Shown in pieces: positions 24,706-33,418 of a stretch of 33,681 bases of DNA (position 1 is the stretch's first letter; every line of letters starts with the position of its first letter). This DNA comes from Clostridia bacterium (lineage in GTDB: Bacteria; Bacillota; Clostridia; Christensenellales; Borkfalkiaceae): contig JAQYLE010000044.1 in the NCBI GenBank assembly GCA_028720205.1, positions 1-33,681 of the forward strand. Reading direction: 5' to 3'. The notes under the pieces are model-generated. The model was given only the letters and a program-made list of their open reading frames with translations. It made no database searches and had not been told where the DNA came from. Both the position numbers and the translations under genes were made by a program.

Positions 24706-26718
24706 ATGAAAAGCGATTTTTCAAAATTTCAAAATTGCTTACGAATACAAATTACGCCCGACGAATACGCGAACGAGCGTATTCAAGGGCTTGTTTCGCA
24801 TTGTAAAAAGTTCGGTTTTACAAACGTAATGTTTTTAACCACGGCCGAGGAATGGTTTCTCGGTCACGTTACGATAGAAGAGATTAAACCGTGGGTGGAA
24901 GTTGTTAAAAACGCCTCCGTACTTTTAAGAAGAAACGGAATCGGCGTGAGTTTACATCATTGGATCGGCGTGGGACATCTCGACCGCGGTATCGGTTTAA
25001 AACCGGGGCAGAATTTCACTACGATGGTGGATTTCAACGGTAAGCGCTCGGTTTCCGTGGCTTGTCCGCTGGATGAAGAATGGCAAAAGCATTTCAGAAA
25101 ATTGCTCGGTTATTTAGTGCGGGAAATTCAGCCTGATTATTATTGGGTGGAGGACGATTTCCGGTTGCATAATCACGCTCCGCTTGAATGGGGCGGTTGC
25201 TTTTGCGAAAAGCATATCAAAAAATTCAATGCAAAACTCGGCACGGACTATACGCGCGAAGAATTTTGTAAAAAAGCGTTCCAAAAAGGCGAGGTTACCA
25301 AAGAAAGAAAAGCGTGGCTCGACGTTTCAAGAGAAACAATGCTCGATTACGCGGCGTTGATTTATAAAATCGTAAAAGAAGCGAATCCTTCCACGGAAAT
25401 CGCGCTGATGACTTCGACTCCGGTAGAACATTGTCTGGAAGCGAGAGATTGGACGGGATTGTTCGAAATTTTCAGCGGCGGCGGCGATAAACTGAATCGT
25501 ATTCATTTACCGGGATATTTTGAAAGATCGGGTAAAGATTATATGTACGATTTTAACGCGATCAGTATGGCAATTCGCGCATTTTCTCCGAACGAAACGA
25601 AAATTCTTCCCGAACTTGAGAACGGTTCTATCAATTTATTCAGAAAAAACGCCCGTTTTTTAGGTTTTCAGTTAGAGTCTGCGATTCCCCTTTGTTTATC
25701 GGGCATGACGTATAATATTTACGACCCCGTAGGCAACGGCGCGGTGGAAGAATTCGGATACGCCCGGGAAATAAAACGCCTTACGCCTTATATGCAGGCG
25801 GTTAAGGATACGGACGTTAGTTTTTCGGATATGCAGGGGGTCGTCGTTCCTATCGACGAAAAAATCGCATACGCAAAGAAGATAAAAAACAATTTCTACG
25901 ATTTACGCACAAATCTCTTTAATACGGCCGCTTACGTTTCGGCGCTCGGCTTGTCGTACAGGTATTCAAAAGAAAAGACTTTTAATAACGAAACGGTATT
26001 CTTGTTCGGCGACGCGGCGTATATCTTCACCGACGATGAGTTACGGGAATTGTTTAAAAATAACTGCGTGGTTGTGGACGGCGGCGCGGCGCTTTTGTTA
26101 AAGGAAAGGGGATTATTATGCTTAATCGGCGCTACGGACGCAACGTTATACCGTGCGGAAAGCGGATATCAGATTTACGAACAAATCGCAGGTAACGAAG
26201 AAATTTTTGGAATTAAAGGCTTCCGCGCTTCCTGTCGGGCGGCTGCGGGCGATTTCGTAAAGATCGATTACGCGCAAAACGTGAAACGTTTATCGAACGT
26301 TTATAAAGCGGACGGCACGATTACCTGGAATGCTTTTGTTCGCGGAAAAAACTTTTTGGTTAATCCTTTCGTGGCGGATAAAAAGTTACATACGCAATTC
26401 AGCGATCTTCGCCGTCATTTCGTTGCGGGTTTTGCCGAAGAGAAAACTATCGCGCTTGTAAACAGCCGCTTTGAAGGCGTAAATCCGTATTTGTATAAAG
26501 GCGAAAAAGAAAGCGTGGTAATGCTTGTAAACGGTACGTTGGAAAATTTCGATAAAACGGAGTTTTTCATAAAAGGCGTTACCTTTAATACCATTATTTC
26601 CGTGGATAAAGACGGAAAAGAAAGAGAAGCAAAATACGAACGGACGGGAAATACGATATGCGTAGAACGACCGCTCCCGTATATGTCCACGGTAACGTTT
26701 AAGTTAATAAAGAGGTAA
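24706..26718 (+). CDS. Putative clan-A glycosidase-like protein of unassigned family
   Basis: This 670-residue protein has no family I can name with confidence. The first 400 residues look like a TIM barrel: WVEDDFR at 148-154 could supply an acid/base Glu (E149), and ILPELENGS around 300-308 a nucleophile Glu (E303 or E305). A CFCEKH cysteine pair lies at 165-170. Residues 430-480 resemble a class-I-glutaminase-like trimerisation domain as in GH42 (DDELRELF-x-x-NCVVVDGGAALLL). A beta domain ends the protein. There is no signal peptide. AGAGGAGCG precedes ATG 24706. A broken paralogue lies at 17079-19060. In this operon it probably releases the sugar or sugar acid that the other enzymes use. 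Confidence 0.7.
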   Translation: MKSDFSKFQNCLRIQITPDEYANERIQGLVSHCKKFGFTNVMFLTTAEEWFLGHVTIEEIKPWVEVVKNASVLLRRNGIGVSLHHWIGVGHLDRGIGLKPGQNFTTMVDFNGKRSVSVACPLDEEWQKHFRKLLGYLVREIQPDYYWVEDDFRLHNHAPLEWGGCFCEKHIKKFNAKLGTDYTREEFCKKAFQKGEVTKERKAWLDVSRETMLDYAALIYKIVKEANPSTEIALMTSTPVEHCLEARDWTGLFEIFSGGGDKLNRIHLPGYFERSGKDYMYDFNAISMAIRAFSPNETKILPELENGSINLFRKNARFLGFQLESAIPLCLSGMTYNIYDPVGNGAVEEFGYAREIKRLTPYMQAVKDTDVSFSDMQGVVVPIDEKIAYAKKIKNNFYDLRTNLFNTAAYVSALGLSYRYSKEKTFNNETVFLFGDAAYIFTDDELRELFKNNCVVVDGGAALLLKERGLLCLIGATDATLYRAESGYQIYEQIAGNEEIFGIKGFRASCRAAAGDFVKIDYAQNVKRLSNVYKADGTITWNAFVRGKNFLVNPFVADKKLHTQFSDLRRHFVAGFAEEKTIALVNSRFEGVNPYLYKGEKESVVMLVNGTLENFDKTEFFIKGVTFNTIISVDKDGKEREAKYERTGNTICVERPLPYMSTVTFKLIKR

Positions 26719-26720
26719 AA

Positions 26721-27332
26721 ATGGAAATTTATTCTGTGCACGATAAACAATTTAAAACGTTCGGGCGGGCGGTAGAAAATCCGTTTTTTGAACTTTTTGA
26801 AAACGGCGCGAAAGAGATAAACGTACCCGAAAGCGGCTGTTCGTATCTGGCAAGCGTTCCCGCGTTTGAAACGGAAGAGGCGCTTGCGTATTACCGCGCG
26901 TATTTCGGGGATATGGACGTGCAGATCGGCTATTGCTGGGGCAGAAACGATACGCTGAACGCGCTGGAATGGCATAAATCCTCGGAGGTGCACTGCGCTT
27001 TGGAAGATATGGTATTGCTCCTCGGCGATATGCGCGATATGAAAGACGGCGTTTTCGATACGAAAAATATCAAGGCGTTTTCAGTAAAAAAGGGCGAAAG
27101 CGTGGAAATTTATCAGACGACTTTGCATTTCTGCCCCGTATTGCCCTGCGGCGGCGTGTTTAAAAACGTTGTGATTCTGCCGCGCGGCACGAATACGCCG
27201 CTTACGAAACAAAGCGGCGATAAAAAACTTGTGGCGCGCAATAAATGGCTGATCTGTCACCCCGAATGTAAAAAGCAGACGCGACTTGGCAGAGTGGCGG
27301 CGATTACGGGCGAAAATATCAAGGTAAGATAA
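26721..27332 (+). CDS. DUF4867-like protein
   Basis: This 203-residue protein is of the type listed as DUF4867, recognised from memory by its length and by LHFCPV-x-P-x-GG-x-FKNVVILPRGTNTPL. It begins 2 bases after the glycosidase-like gene and shares its AAGAGGT ribosome site region. The residue pattern (HKSSEVHCALEDMVLLLGD, then a later L-H-F-C) could be a cupin metal site, which would make it a sugar isomerase or epimerase, but that is inference. No signal peptide or membrane segment is present. Its function is unknown. Its position next to IolB and two kinases points to sugar metabolism. Confidence 0.6.
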   Translation: MEIYSVHDKQFKTFGRAVENPFFELFENGAKEINVPESGCSYLASVPAFETEEALAYYRAYFGDMDVQIGYCWGRNDTLNALEWHKSSEVHCALEDMVLLLGDMRDMKDGVFDTKNIKAFSVKKGESVEIYQTTLHFCPVLPCGGVFKNVVILPRGTNTPLTKQSGDKKLVARNKWLICHPECKKQTRLGRVAAITGENIKVR

Positions 27333-27352
27333 CTTAACGGAGATAAAGCGTT

Positions 27353-28810
27353 ATGTACGTACTCGGAGTGGATTTCGGCGGCGGCGCGAGCAAAGCCACG
27401 CTGCTGAACGAAAAAGGAGAAGTAGCGGCAACCGCCGTTTCGGAATATCCCACGTATTACGGCGCGGGCGGCAAGGCGGAGCAAAACCCCGAAGATTGGT
27501 ATAACGCCGCCTGTAAAAACATACGCGAGGTGCTTCGCGGCGTGAACGCGGAGGAGGTGAAATGCCTCTGTTTCGACGCGGCGACGCATACCGCCGTGTT
27601 ATTAAACGAAAACGGCGAACCCGTGTGCAATTCCGTGTATTGGACGGATACGCGCTGCGTAAACGAAACAAAATTTCTTGAAGAGCGCTACGGCGAGGAA
27701 ATTTTTAAAAAATGCAAGCATAGGGCGGATACCATATGGTCTTTGCCCGAACTGATGTACGTTAAAAACAATTTTCCGCAGGCGTTTGCGAAAGTAAAGC
27801 GCGTAACCTTTGCCAAAGACTACGTGCGCGGGCGTTTTACGGGCGATTTTATCACCGATTATATCGAAGCGCAGGGCAGTATGCTGTTCGATTTCGATAA
27901 GCGGCAGTGGGACGAAACGCTGCTTTCGCTTGCGGGGCTGACGCGGGAAAATATGCCGCAAGTCGTTTCTCCTTTAACGCGCGCGGGGCGCGTGTGCGGG
28001 CGGGCGGCGCGCGATACGGGTTTATCCGAGCGCACCGAGGTGATCTGCGGCTCTACCGATACGGTGATGGAAGTGTTTGCGGCGGGCGGCGTAAACAAAG
28101 GGGATACCACGTTGAAACTCGCCACGGCGGGGCGGATCTGCGTGGTTTCCGATACGTACGCGCCCGATAAAAACGTTATCAATTATTCGCATTTGAAAGA
28201 GGGGCTGTATTACCCGGGAAGCGCCACCAAATCGTGCGCGGCTTCGCTGAGGTGGCTGCGCGATACCTTCGGCGGCAGTTACGAAGAGTTCAGCGCGGCG
28301 GCGGAAACAATCCCCGTCGGCGCGGACGGACTTACGTTTCACCCCTATCTTACGGGCGAACTTACGCCGTACGGCAACCCCGCGTTGCGCGGCGGTTTTA
28401 CGGGCTTGAGCGCGGCGCATACGAAGGCGCATTTCGTGCGCGCGGTGATGGAAGGCGTAGCGCTCAGCCTTTTGGATTGCATTACGTATTTAAACGGAAA
28501 GGGCGTTAAAACGGGGCGGACGGCATACGTGATCGGCGGCGGCGCGAAGAGCGCGGTCTGGCGGCAGATCGTGGCGGACGCGCTTAATCTTACGCTGATT
28601 CAGACGGAAAACAACGATTCGTCGTTCGGCTCGGCGATGTGCGCGGGCATTTACGCGGGATTTTTCAAGGATTTCGACGAGGCGAGCGCGGTTTGCAAAA
28701 AAGAGACGGGAAGAACCGTTCCCGTTGCGGAAAATACGGAAAAATACGCAAAACTGTTTAAAAAATACAAAAAAATCGCCGCGTTTTTAGCGGAACTTTG
28801 CCATGAATAA
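27353..28810 (+). CDS. FGGY family carbohydrate kinase (xylulokinase-like)
   Basis: This 485-residue kinase has the two-domain FGGY fold. The N-terminal phosphate loop is DFGGGASKATLL; the second domain shows ICGSTDTVMEVFAAGG, then LATAGRICV, and the adenosine motif VIGGGAKSAVWRQIVADAL. YWTDTRC near residue 90 is the usual catalytic-domain region. These kinases phosphorylate ketoses or polyols such as xylulose, ribulose, fuculose or gluconate. The L-fucose/arabinose-isomerase-like gene two places downstream could make its ketose substrate. ETF overlaps its last 8 bases, so translation is coupled. The N-terminal GGG in place of the common GT-S is a minor oddity. Confidence 0.92.
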   Translation: MYVLGVDFGGGASKATLLNEKGEVAATAVSEYPTYYGAGGKAEQNPEDWYNAACKNIREVLRGVNAEEVKCLCFDAATHTAVLLNENGEPVCNSVYWTDTRCVNETKFLEERYGEEIFKKCKHRADTIWSLPELMYVKNNFPQAFAKVKRVTFAKDYVRGRFTGDFITDYIEAQGSMLFDFDKRQWDETLLSLAGLTRENMPQVVSPLTRAGRVCGRAARDTGLSERTEVICGSTDTVMEVFAAGGVNKGDTTLKLATAGRICVVSDTYAPDKNVINYSHLKEGLYYPGSATKSCAASLRWLRDTFGGSYEEFSAAAETIPVGADGLTFHPYLTGELTPYGNPALRGGFTGLSAAHTKAHFVRAVMEGVALSLLDCITYLNGKGVKTGRTAYVIGGGAKSAVWRQIVADALNLTLIQTENNDSSFGSAMCAGIYAGFFKDFDEASAVCKKETGRTVPVAENTEKYAKLFKKYKKIAAFLAELCHE

Positions 28811-30170
28811 GAAAATCGTAGTTACGCTGAAATATTTTCAGGGCGAACTCAATCCGTTCGACGGCGCGGCGCTGGAATGCGCGTTGGAATGCGCGGCGCA
28901 AACGGGCGGCGAGGTCGCCGCTTTGGCAATGGCGCCCGAAAGCGTGAAAGACCGGTTAAAATCGCTTACGCGGCTGGGCGTAAAAGCGGTGCTGTTATCC
29001 GACCACGCGTTTGCGGGAAGCGATACGCAGGCGACAAGTTATATTCTGGCGTTGGCGCTCAAACGGTTGCAACCCGATTTTATTTTCTGCGGCAGGCAGA
29101 GCGTAGACGGCGACACGGCGCAGGTGCCGCCCATGCTCGCGCAAAGGCTTGGTTTTTCGTTTGTTACGCGCGTGATCGACGCGGACGGGAACAAATTTTG
29201 CACGCGTGACGGCGTACGCGGCGAATTTACGGGCAATACGGTATATACATTTGAAAAAATTAAAACGTTGCGGTTTCCGTCTATTTTTTCCAAAGCGTGC
29301 GAGGCGGAAACGTGGAACGCCGCGGCGCTTTCGGCAGACTTGTCGCTGTGCGGACTGCGCGGTTCGCCTACAAGGGTTATAAAAACGTACGAAAGCGCCG
29401 TAGGAAGAAGAAACTGCGCCTTTGTTTCCATGGATCAGTTGCCGCAACTGATAGAAACGTTGTTGCAGAAAAACCGAAAAGCGGAACGGCCGCAAGAATC
29501 GGGCGAAAAATTACCGCAGGCGTTTTACGCGGGCAATATCGGTTTTGTGGCGGAAAGCGTCGCGGAAAAAGCGGTTTTATTAGACGTAGCGGGGAAATCG
29601 CCGCAAGCGGTAGCCGAAGAATTGCAAAGAAAAGGCGCGAAAACCGTGCTGTGGGAAAACACCGAAGAATTAAAAACGCTTGCCGCGCGCGTAGCCGTAA
29701 TTACGGGCGCGGGGTTGTGCGCCGATTGTATTTCGTTCCGCGTGGAAAACGGCGAACTTGTTATGACGCGTCCCGCGCGGGGCGGCAACGTTACGGCGGA
29801 TATCATCGCCGGAAGCGAAATGAAGTTTTCCACGGTGAAAAAGGCGCGGTCGGGCGGAAACGGCGTGATTTTTTCGGTGGGGAAAGGGTGCGTAAACAAG
29901 ACAGACGAAATTAAAGCGCTTGCCATGCGTTACGGAGCGGAACTGTGCTGTTCGCGCGCGGTGGCGGACAGCGGAAAATTGCCGTATGAAAAGCAAGTGG
30001 GGCTGACGGGCAAAACCGTATCGCCTAAAATTTACGTGGCGTTCGGCATTTCGGGCGCGGTGCAGCATACCTGCGCGATATCGGGCGCGGGCGCGGTGAT
30101 TGCCGTGAATAAGGATAGAAACGCAAGAATTTTCGATTATGCCGATTACGGGATAATCGCGGAGGTATAA
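28803..30170 (+). CDS. Fused, shortened electron transfer flavoprotein EtfB-EtfA
   Basis: One 455-residue chain combines both ETF subunits. Residues 1-225 match EtfB: NPFDGAALECALE, then SDHAFAGSDTQATSY, the signature CGRQSVDGDTAQVPP, and RGSPTRVIKTYES. Residues 240-455 match EtfA: LAARVAVITGAGLCADC, then MTRPARGGNVTADI and the FAD-binding domain SRAVADSGKLPYEKQVGLTGKTVSPK with GISGAVQHT and ADYGIIAEV. Separate subunits usually total near 600 residues; here EtfB lacks part of its N-terminal loop, EtfA lacks most of the first half of domain I and ends at ADYG without the usual last helix. The FAD site is intact. It is likely the electron acceptor for the operon's FAD oxidase and Fe-S protein, possibly electron-confurcating. 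Confidence 0.88.
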   Translation: MNKKIVVTLKYFQGELNPFDGAALECALECAAQTGGEVAALAMAPESVKDRLKSLTRLGVKAVLLSDHAFAGSDTQATSYILALALKRLQPDFIFCGRQSVDGDTAQVPPMLAQRLGFSFVTRVIDADGNKFCTRDGVRGEFTGNTVYTFEKIKTLRFPSIFSKACEAETWNAAALSADLSLCGLRGSPTRVIKTYESAVGRRNCAFVSMDQLPQLIETLLQKNRKAERPQESGEKLPQAFYAGNIGFVAESVAEKAVLLDVAGKSPQAVAEELQRKGAKTVLWENTEELKTLAARVAVITGAGLCADCISFRVENGELVMTRPARGGNVTADIIAGSEMKFSTVKKARSGGNGVIFSVGKGCVNKTDEIKALAMRYGAELCCSRAVADSGKLPYEKQVGLTGKTVSPKIYVAFGISGAVQHTCAISGAGAVIAVNKDRNARIFDYADYGIIAEV

Positions 30171-30173
30171 ATA

Positions 30174-31574
30174 ATGTTGAATTATAAATTGAAAATAGGA
30201 CTTTTGCCCATCAGGCGGTGGATTAAAGAGCCGCCCAAACGCATCGGTATCTTCCAGAGCGATTACGCGGTGGAAAACAAAAACGCCTGCGTGAAGTATA
30301 TCCGCGAACATTATACCGATGAACAGACGGAATTCGTGGACATAGAATGGCTCAACGACGAAGGACTGTTGTATCTGGATTGTGACTGCGACAAAGTCGC
30401 GGAGTATTTCAAAGAAGAAAAAATCGACGCGCTGTTTATCATCAACTGCAATTTCGGGCAGGAAAACTGCGCGGGGCTGGTGGCGAAGAAACTCAACGTG
30501 CCCACGCTGTTGTGGGGACCGCGCGACAGAAATTTTTCCGGCGGCATTCGCTACACCGATACGCAATGCGGTTTGTTTGCCATGAGCAAACAATTAAAGC
30601 GCAACAACGTAAAATTTTCCTATATCGAAAATTGCGATATCACCGCGCCCGCGTTCGACAAGGGAATAAAACAATTTTTCGGCGTGGCGTGCATGGTGAA
30701 AAACTTCAAAAACATGAAAGTTTTGCAGGTGGGCGCGCGCGTAAAGCCGTTTAAATCCATTATGTACAATGAATTGGAACTGTGCGAAAAATTCGGTATC
30801 GACGTGGTGTCGTGCAATCTTGCCGAGGCGCTTTCCGATCTGAAAGAGATATACGAAACCAAGCAGGAGGAACTTGAAAAAGACCTCGTTGAACTGAAAA
30901 ACACCTTCGATTGCGGAAATATAAGCGACGAATATCTTAAAAAAATGCTGGCAATCGTGTATTATTACGAAAATCTGGCGAAAGCGAACGACTGCAATAT
31001 CATCAGTGGCGAATGCTGGACGGGGCTTTCGCTTGGCTGGGGCGCGAATCCCTGCCTTGCCATGTGTCTTCTGGCGGAAAAGAATATCTACGTCACCTGC
31101 GAATGGGATATGCACATGACAATCACCAACGTGTTGTTACTTTCGGCAACGCGCGGCAAGGAAAAGCCGATTCAGGGCGAATTTACCTGCCGCCACCCCG
31201 ATAACGACAACGCGGAACTTCTCTGGCACTGCGGCCCGTTCCCGCTCCGCTACAAAGCGGAGGGCGAAAAGCCGTATCTGTACAACACAAAGCCTTCGTT
31301 CCGCTTAAAAGACGGCGAGTATACGATCGCGCGGTTCCAGGCGGAAAAGGGGAAGTATTATCTGTTTGCGGATAAATTTACTACCTGCGAGGGGCCGAAA
31401 ACGTTCGGCACGTATCTGTGGGCGCAGTTTAAAAACCTGCCCGCACTGGAAAGAAAACTCATTGAGGGGCCGTACATTCACCATATGACGGAAGTGCCCG
31501 GCGATTATACGGAATATCTGAAAGAATTTACAACGTATATCGACGACGTGTGTTTCGACAGCGTCGACGCGTAA
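30174..31574 (+). CDS. L-fucose/L-arabinose isomerase family protein
   Basis: This 466-residue protein resembles the L-fucose isomerase-related group: an N-terminal alpha/beta region (FQSDYAVENK, later CNFGQENCAGLVAKKLNVPTLLWGP), a middle domain with EITAPAFDKG-like ECWTGLSLGWGANPCLAMCLL, and a C-terminal domain with HCGPFPL and FTTCEGPKTFGTYLWAQF. These enzymes interconvert aldoses and ketoses with a divalent metal. Metal ligands are plausible at E in SGECW, D in CEWDMH and H in HCGP, but I am not certain. GGAGG precedes the ATG, 3 bases after the ETF stop. Substrate specificity is unknown, and related proteins are often misnamed as fucose isomerases. Confidence 0.85.
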   Translation: MLNYKLKIGLLPIRRWIKEPPKRIGIFQSDYAVENKNACVKYIREHYTDEQTEFVDIEWLNDEGLLYLDCDCDKVAEYFKEEKIDALFIINCNFGQENCAGLVAKKLNVPTLLWGPRDRNFSGGIRYTDTQCGLFAMSKQLKRNNVKFSYIENCDITAPAFDKGIKQFFGVACMVKNFKNMKVLQVGARVKPFKSIMYNELELCEKFGIDVVSCNLAEALSDLKEIYETKQEELEKDLVELKNTFDCGNISDEYLKKMLAIVYYYENLAKANDCNIISGECWTGLSLGWGANPCLAMCLLAEKNIYVTCEWDMHMTITNVLLLSATRGKEKPIQGEFTCRHPDNDNAELLWHCGPFPLRYKAEGEKPYLYNTKPSFRLKDGEYTIARFQAEKGKYYLFADKFTTCEGPKTFGTYLWAQFKNLPALERKLIEGPYIHHMTEVPGDYTEYLKEFTTYIDDVCFDSVDA

Positions 31575-31587
31575 AAGGAGAAAGATT

Positions 31588-32424
31588 ATGCTGACAGGAT
31601 TGAAAGAAATTTTAAATACGGCGGAAAAGGGAGAATATTGTATTCCCGCTTTCAACGTTTACAATATCGAAACGGCAAGAGGGGTGATGAACGCGGCGGA
31701 AAAACTGCGCGCGCCCGTGATTATGCAGTTTTACAGCCGTCTTGTAACGAGTAAGGCGGCGGAAGACGTAGCGCCGATTGTGCTGGATATGGCGCATAAA
31801 GCAAGTGTACCCGTCTGTTTTCATCTCGATCACGGCGCGGGCGAGCGCGAGGTGATCCGTTCCCTTCGGATGGGGATGACGGGCATAATGTTCGACGCTT
31901 CTATGGAAACTTTCGAAAACAATATCGAAAAAACGAAAAAAGTGGTGGATATGTGCAATTACGTAAACGTTGCCGTAGAGGGAGAACTCGGGCATATCGG
32001 CAAGGCCGCCGACGGCGACGAAGCGGCGGTGGCGGAATATACGCACCCTGACGAAGCGGAAAAATACGTAAAAGAAACGGGCGTTTCCGCGCTTGCCGTT
32101 ATGGTGGGCACGGCGCACGGCAGATATAAAAAAGCCCCTGTGCTTGATATAGAAAGAATTAAAACGATTAAAAAATTAACGGGGATACCCCTTGTTTTGC
32201 ACGGCGGAAGCGGGGTGCCGGACGATCAGATTCGCTCGGCAGTGAAAGCGGGAATACGTAAAATGAATTTCAGTACGGATCTTTGCTATTCTTTCCTGGA
32301 CGCCTGCCGCGAGCGCGACAAATCGATTGTGGGTATCGATTTGTTTATGACGGAACCTATCGAACGGGTGCAAAAATTCGCGGAAACCAAAATTGCCGTA
32401 CTGGGGGCGGCGGGCAGAGTATGA
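31588..32424 (+). CDS. Class II ketose-bisphosphate aldolase (IolJ/FbaA-like)
   Basis: This 278-residue aldolase has the zinc ligands of the class II family: D81-H82 in CFHLDHG, E132 in VEGELGHIG, H177 in GTAHGRYK and H205 in LHGGSGVPDDQ. Substrates are phosphorylated ketoses such as fructose-1,6-bisphosphate, tagatose-1,6-bisphosphate or 2-deoxy-5-keto-gluconate-6-phosphate, giving dihydroxyacetone phosphate plus an aldehyde. Because IolB and a PfkB kinase are in the same operon, an IolJ-type role is plausible. AAAGGAG lies before the ATG. Its last 4 bases overlap the kinase start (ATGA). Confidence 0.94.
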   Translation: MLTGLKEILNTAEKGEYCIPAFNVYNIETARGVMNAAEKLRAPVIMQFYSRLVTSKAAEDVAPIVLDMAHKASVPVCFHLDHGAGEREVIRSLRMGMTGIMFDASMETFENNIEKTKKVVDMCNYVNVAVEGELGHIGKAADGDEAAVAEYTHPDEAEKYVKETGVSALAVMVGTAHGRYKKAPVLDIERIKTIKKLTGIPLVLHGGSGVPDDQIRSAVKAGIRKMNFSTDLCYSFLDACRERDKSIVGIDLFMTEPIERVQKFAETKIAVLGAAGRV

Positions 32425-33308
32425 AAAAGGTTGTAGGTTTGGGCGCGTGCGTTTTAGATACGCTGATTTCCTGCGATACGTACCCCCGCGAAGATACCAA
32501 ACAGAAGGCGGAAAGCGTGTTCGTATCGGGCGGAGGCCCCGTGGGCAACGCGCTGGTGGTGATGAGCAAGTTAGGGCTTAACGCAAGCGTTTTGGGCAAC
32601 TTTGCAGGCGACACCGCGGGCGTCTACCTGTTAAACGATTTTAAAAAGTACGGGGTGGATACTTCGTACGCGCACGTTGTAAAAAACGCGTCGTCGTTTA
32701 CCTCGTATATTCTGCTGAGCGCAGATAAAAAAACGCGCACCTGCCTATTCGATCGCGGCACCGTTCCCGACGACCCCGCCGCGCTGGATTTTTCCGTACT
32801 CGATAGCGCCGCCGTGTTGCATCTGGACGGCAATTATCTGCGTTGCGCCGTCGCGGCGGCTAAGTACGCCAAAGAAAAAGGAGTAAAGGTGAGTTTAGAC
32901 GCGGGCGGATTGTACGAAAATATCCAAACTTTGTTGCCGTATGCGGATATTTTAATTCCGTCTGCGGAATTTGCGAAAGGCATCACGGGCGCGGCGGAGA
33001 TTCCCGCGGCTATGGAAATTTTGCAGAAAAAGTATGCGCCCGAAATTCTCGCGGTTACCGACGGGAGCAACGGCGGATTTTATTGGAACGGCGAAAGAGC
33101 GGTGCACTACGAAAGCGTAAAAGTAAACGCCGTGGATACCAACGGCGCGGGCGATACGTTTCACGGCGCGTTTATCGCCGCGTATTGCGAGGGGAAAACG
33201 CCGGAAGAGAGTTGCGCGTTTGCAAATAAAGTCGCCGCGTATAAATGTACGCAGAAAGGCGCCAGAACGTATCCGTTAAGCAAAGAAATCGCGCAAAATC
33301 TGTTTTAA
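32421..33308 (+). CDS. PfkB family carbohydrate kinase (IolC-like role possible)
   Basis: This 295-residue kinase has the two PfkB signatures: the N-terminal GGGPVGNALVVMSKLG near residues 35-50 and the C-terminal NGAGDTFHGAF with catalytic Asp near 240. PfkB kinases phosphorylate sugars or sugar acids; in inositol catabolism IolC phosphorylates 2-deoxy-5-keto-gluconate before IolJ cleavage. I chose ATG 32421 because it overlaps the aldolase stop as ATGA and begins with the usual MKKVVGLG strand; the longer frame to 32283 runs through the aldolase. It ends the ten-gene operon, with no strong terminator immediately after it. Confidence 0.93.
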   Translation: MKKVVGLGACVLDTLISCDTYPREDTKQKAESVFVSGGGPVGNALVVMSKLGLNASVLGNFAGDTAGVYLLNDFKKYGVDTSYAHVVKNASSFTSYILLSADKKTRTCLFDRGTVPDDPAALDFSVLDSAAVLHLDGNYLRCAVAAAKYAKEKGVKVSLDAGGLYENIQTLLPYADILIPSAEFAKGITGAAEIPAAMEILQKKYAPEILAVTDGSNGGFYWNGERAVHYESVKVNAVDTNGAGDTFHGAFIAAYCEGKTPEESCAFANKVAAYKCTQKGARTYPLSKEIAQNLF

Positions 33309-33418
33309 GGCTGATTATGTCCTATTAAGTCCGATTAAGCGCGGGTATTGCGCCTAACGCTTCAATATTAATGAATAATATGGTTAATAGAAAATCTTCA
33401 AAAAAGGGCGTAATTGAA

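Noticed and set aside
29670..30593. Minus-strand frame of 307 aa
   Set aside because: It spans the ETF and isomerase genes in antisense and has the basic, His-rich composition of a mirror frame.
21370..33308. Labelling the operon as the standard myo-inositol (iol) operon
   Set aside because: Only iolB plus generic kinase and aldolase genes are present. The defining dehydrogenase, dehydratase and hydrolase genes are absent.
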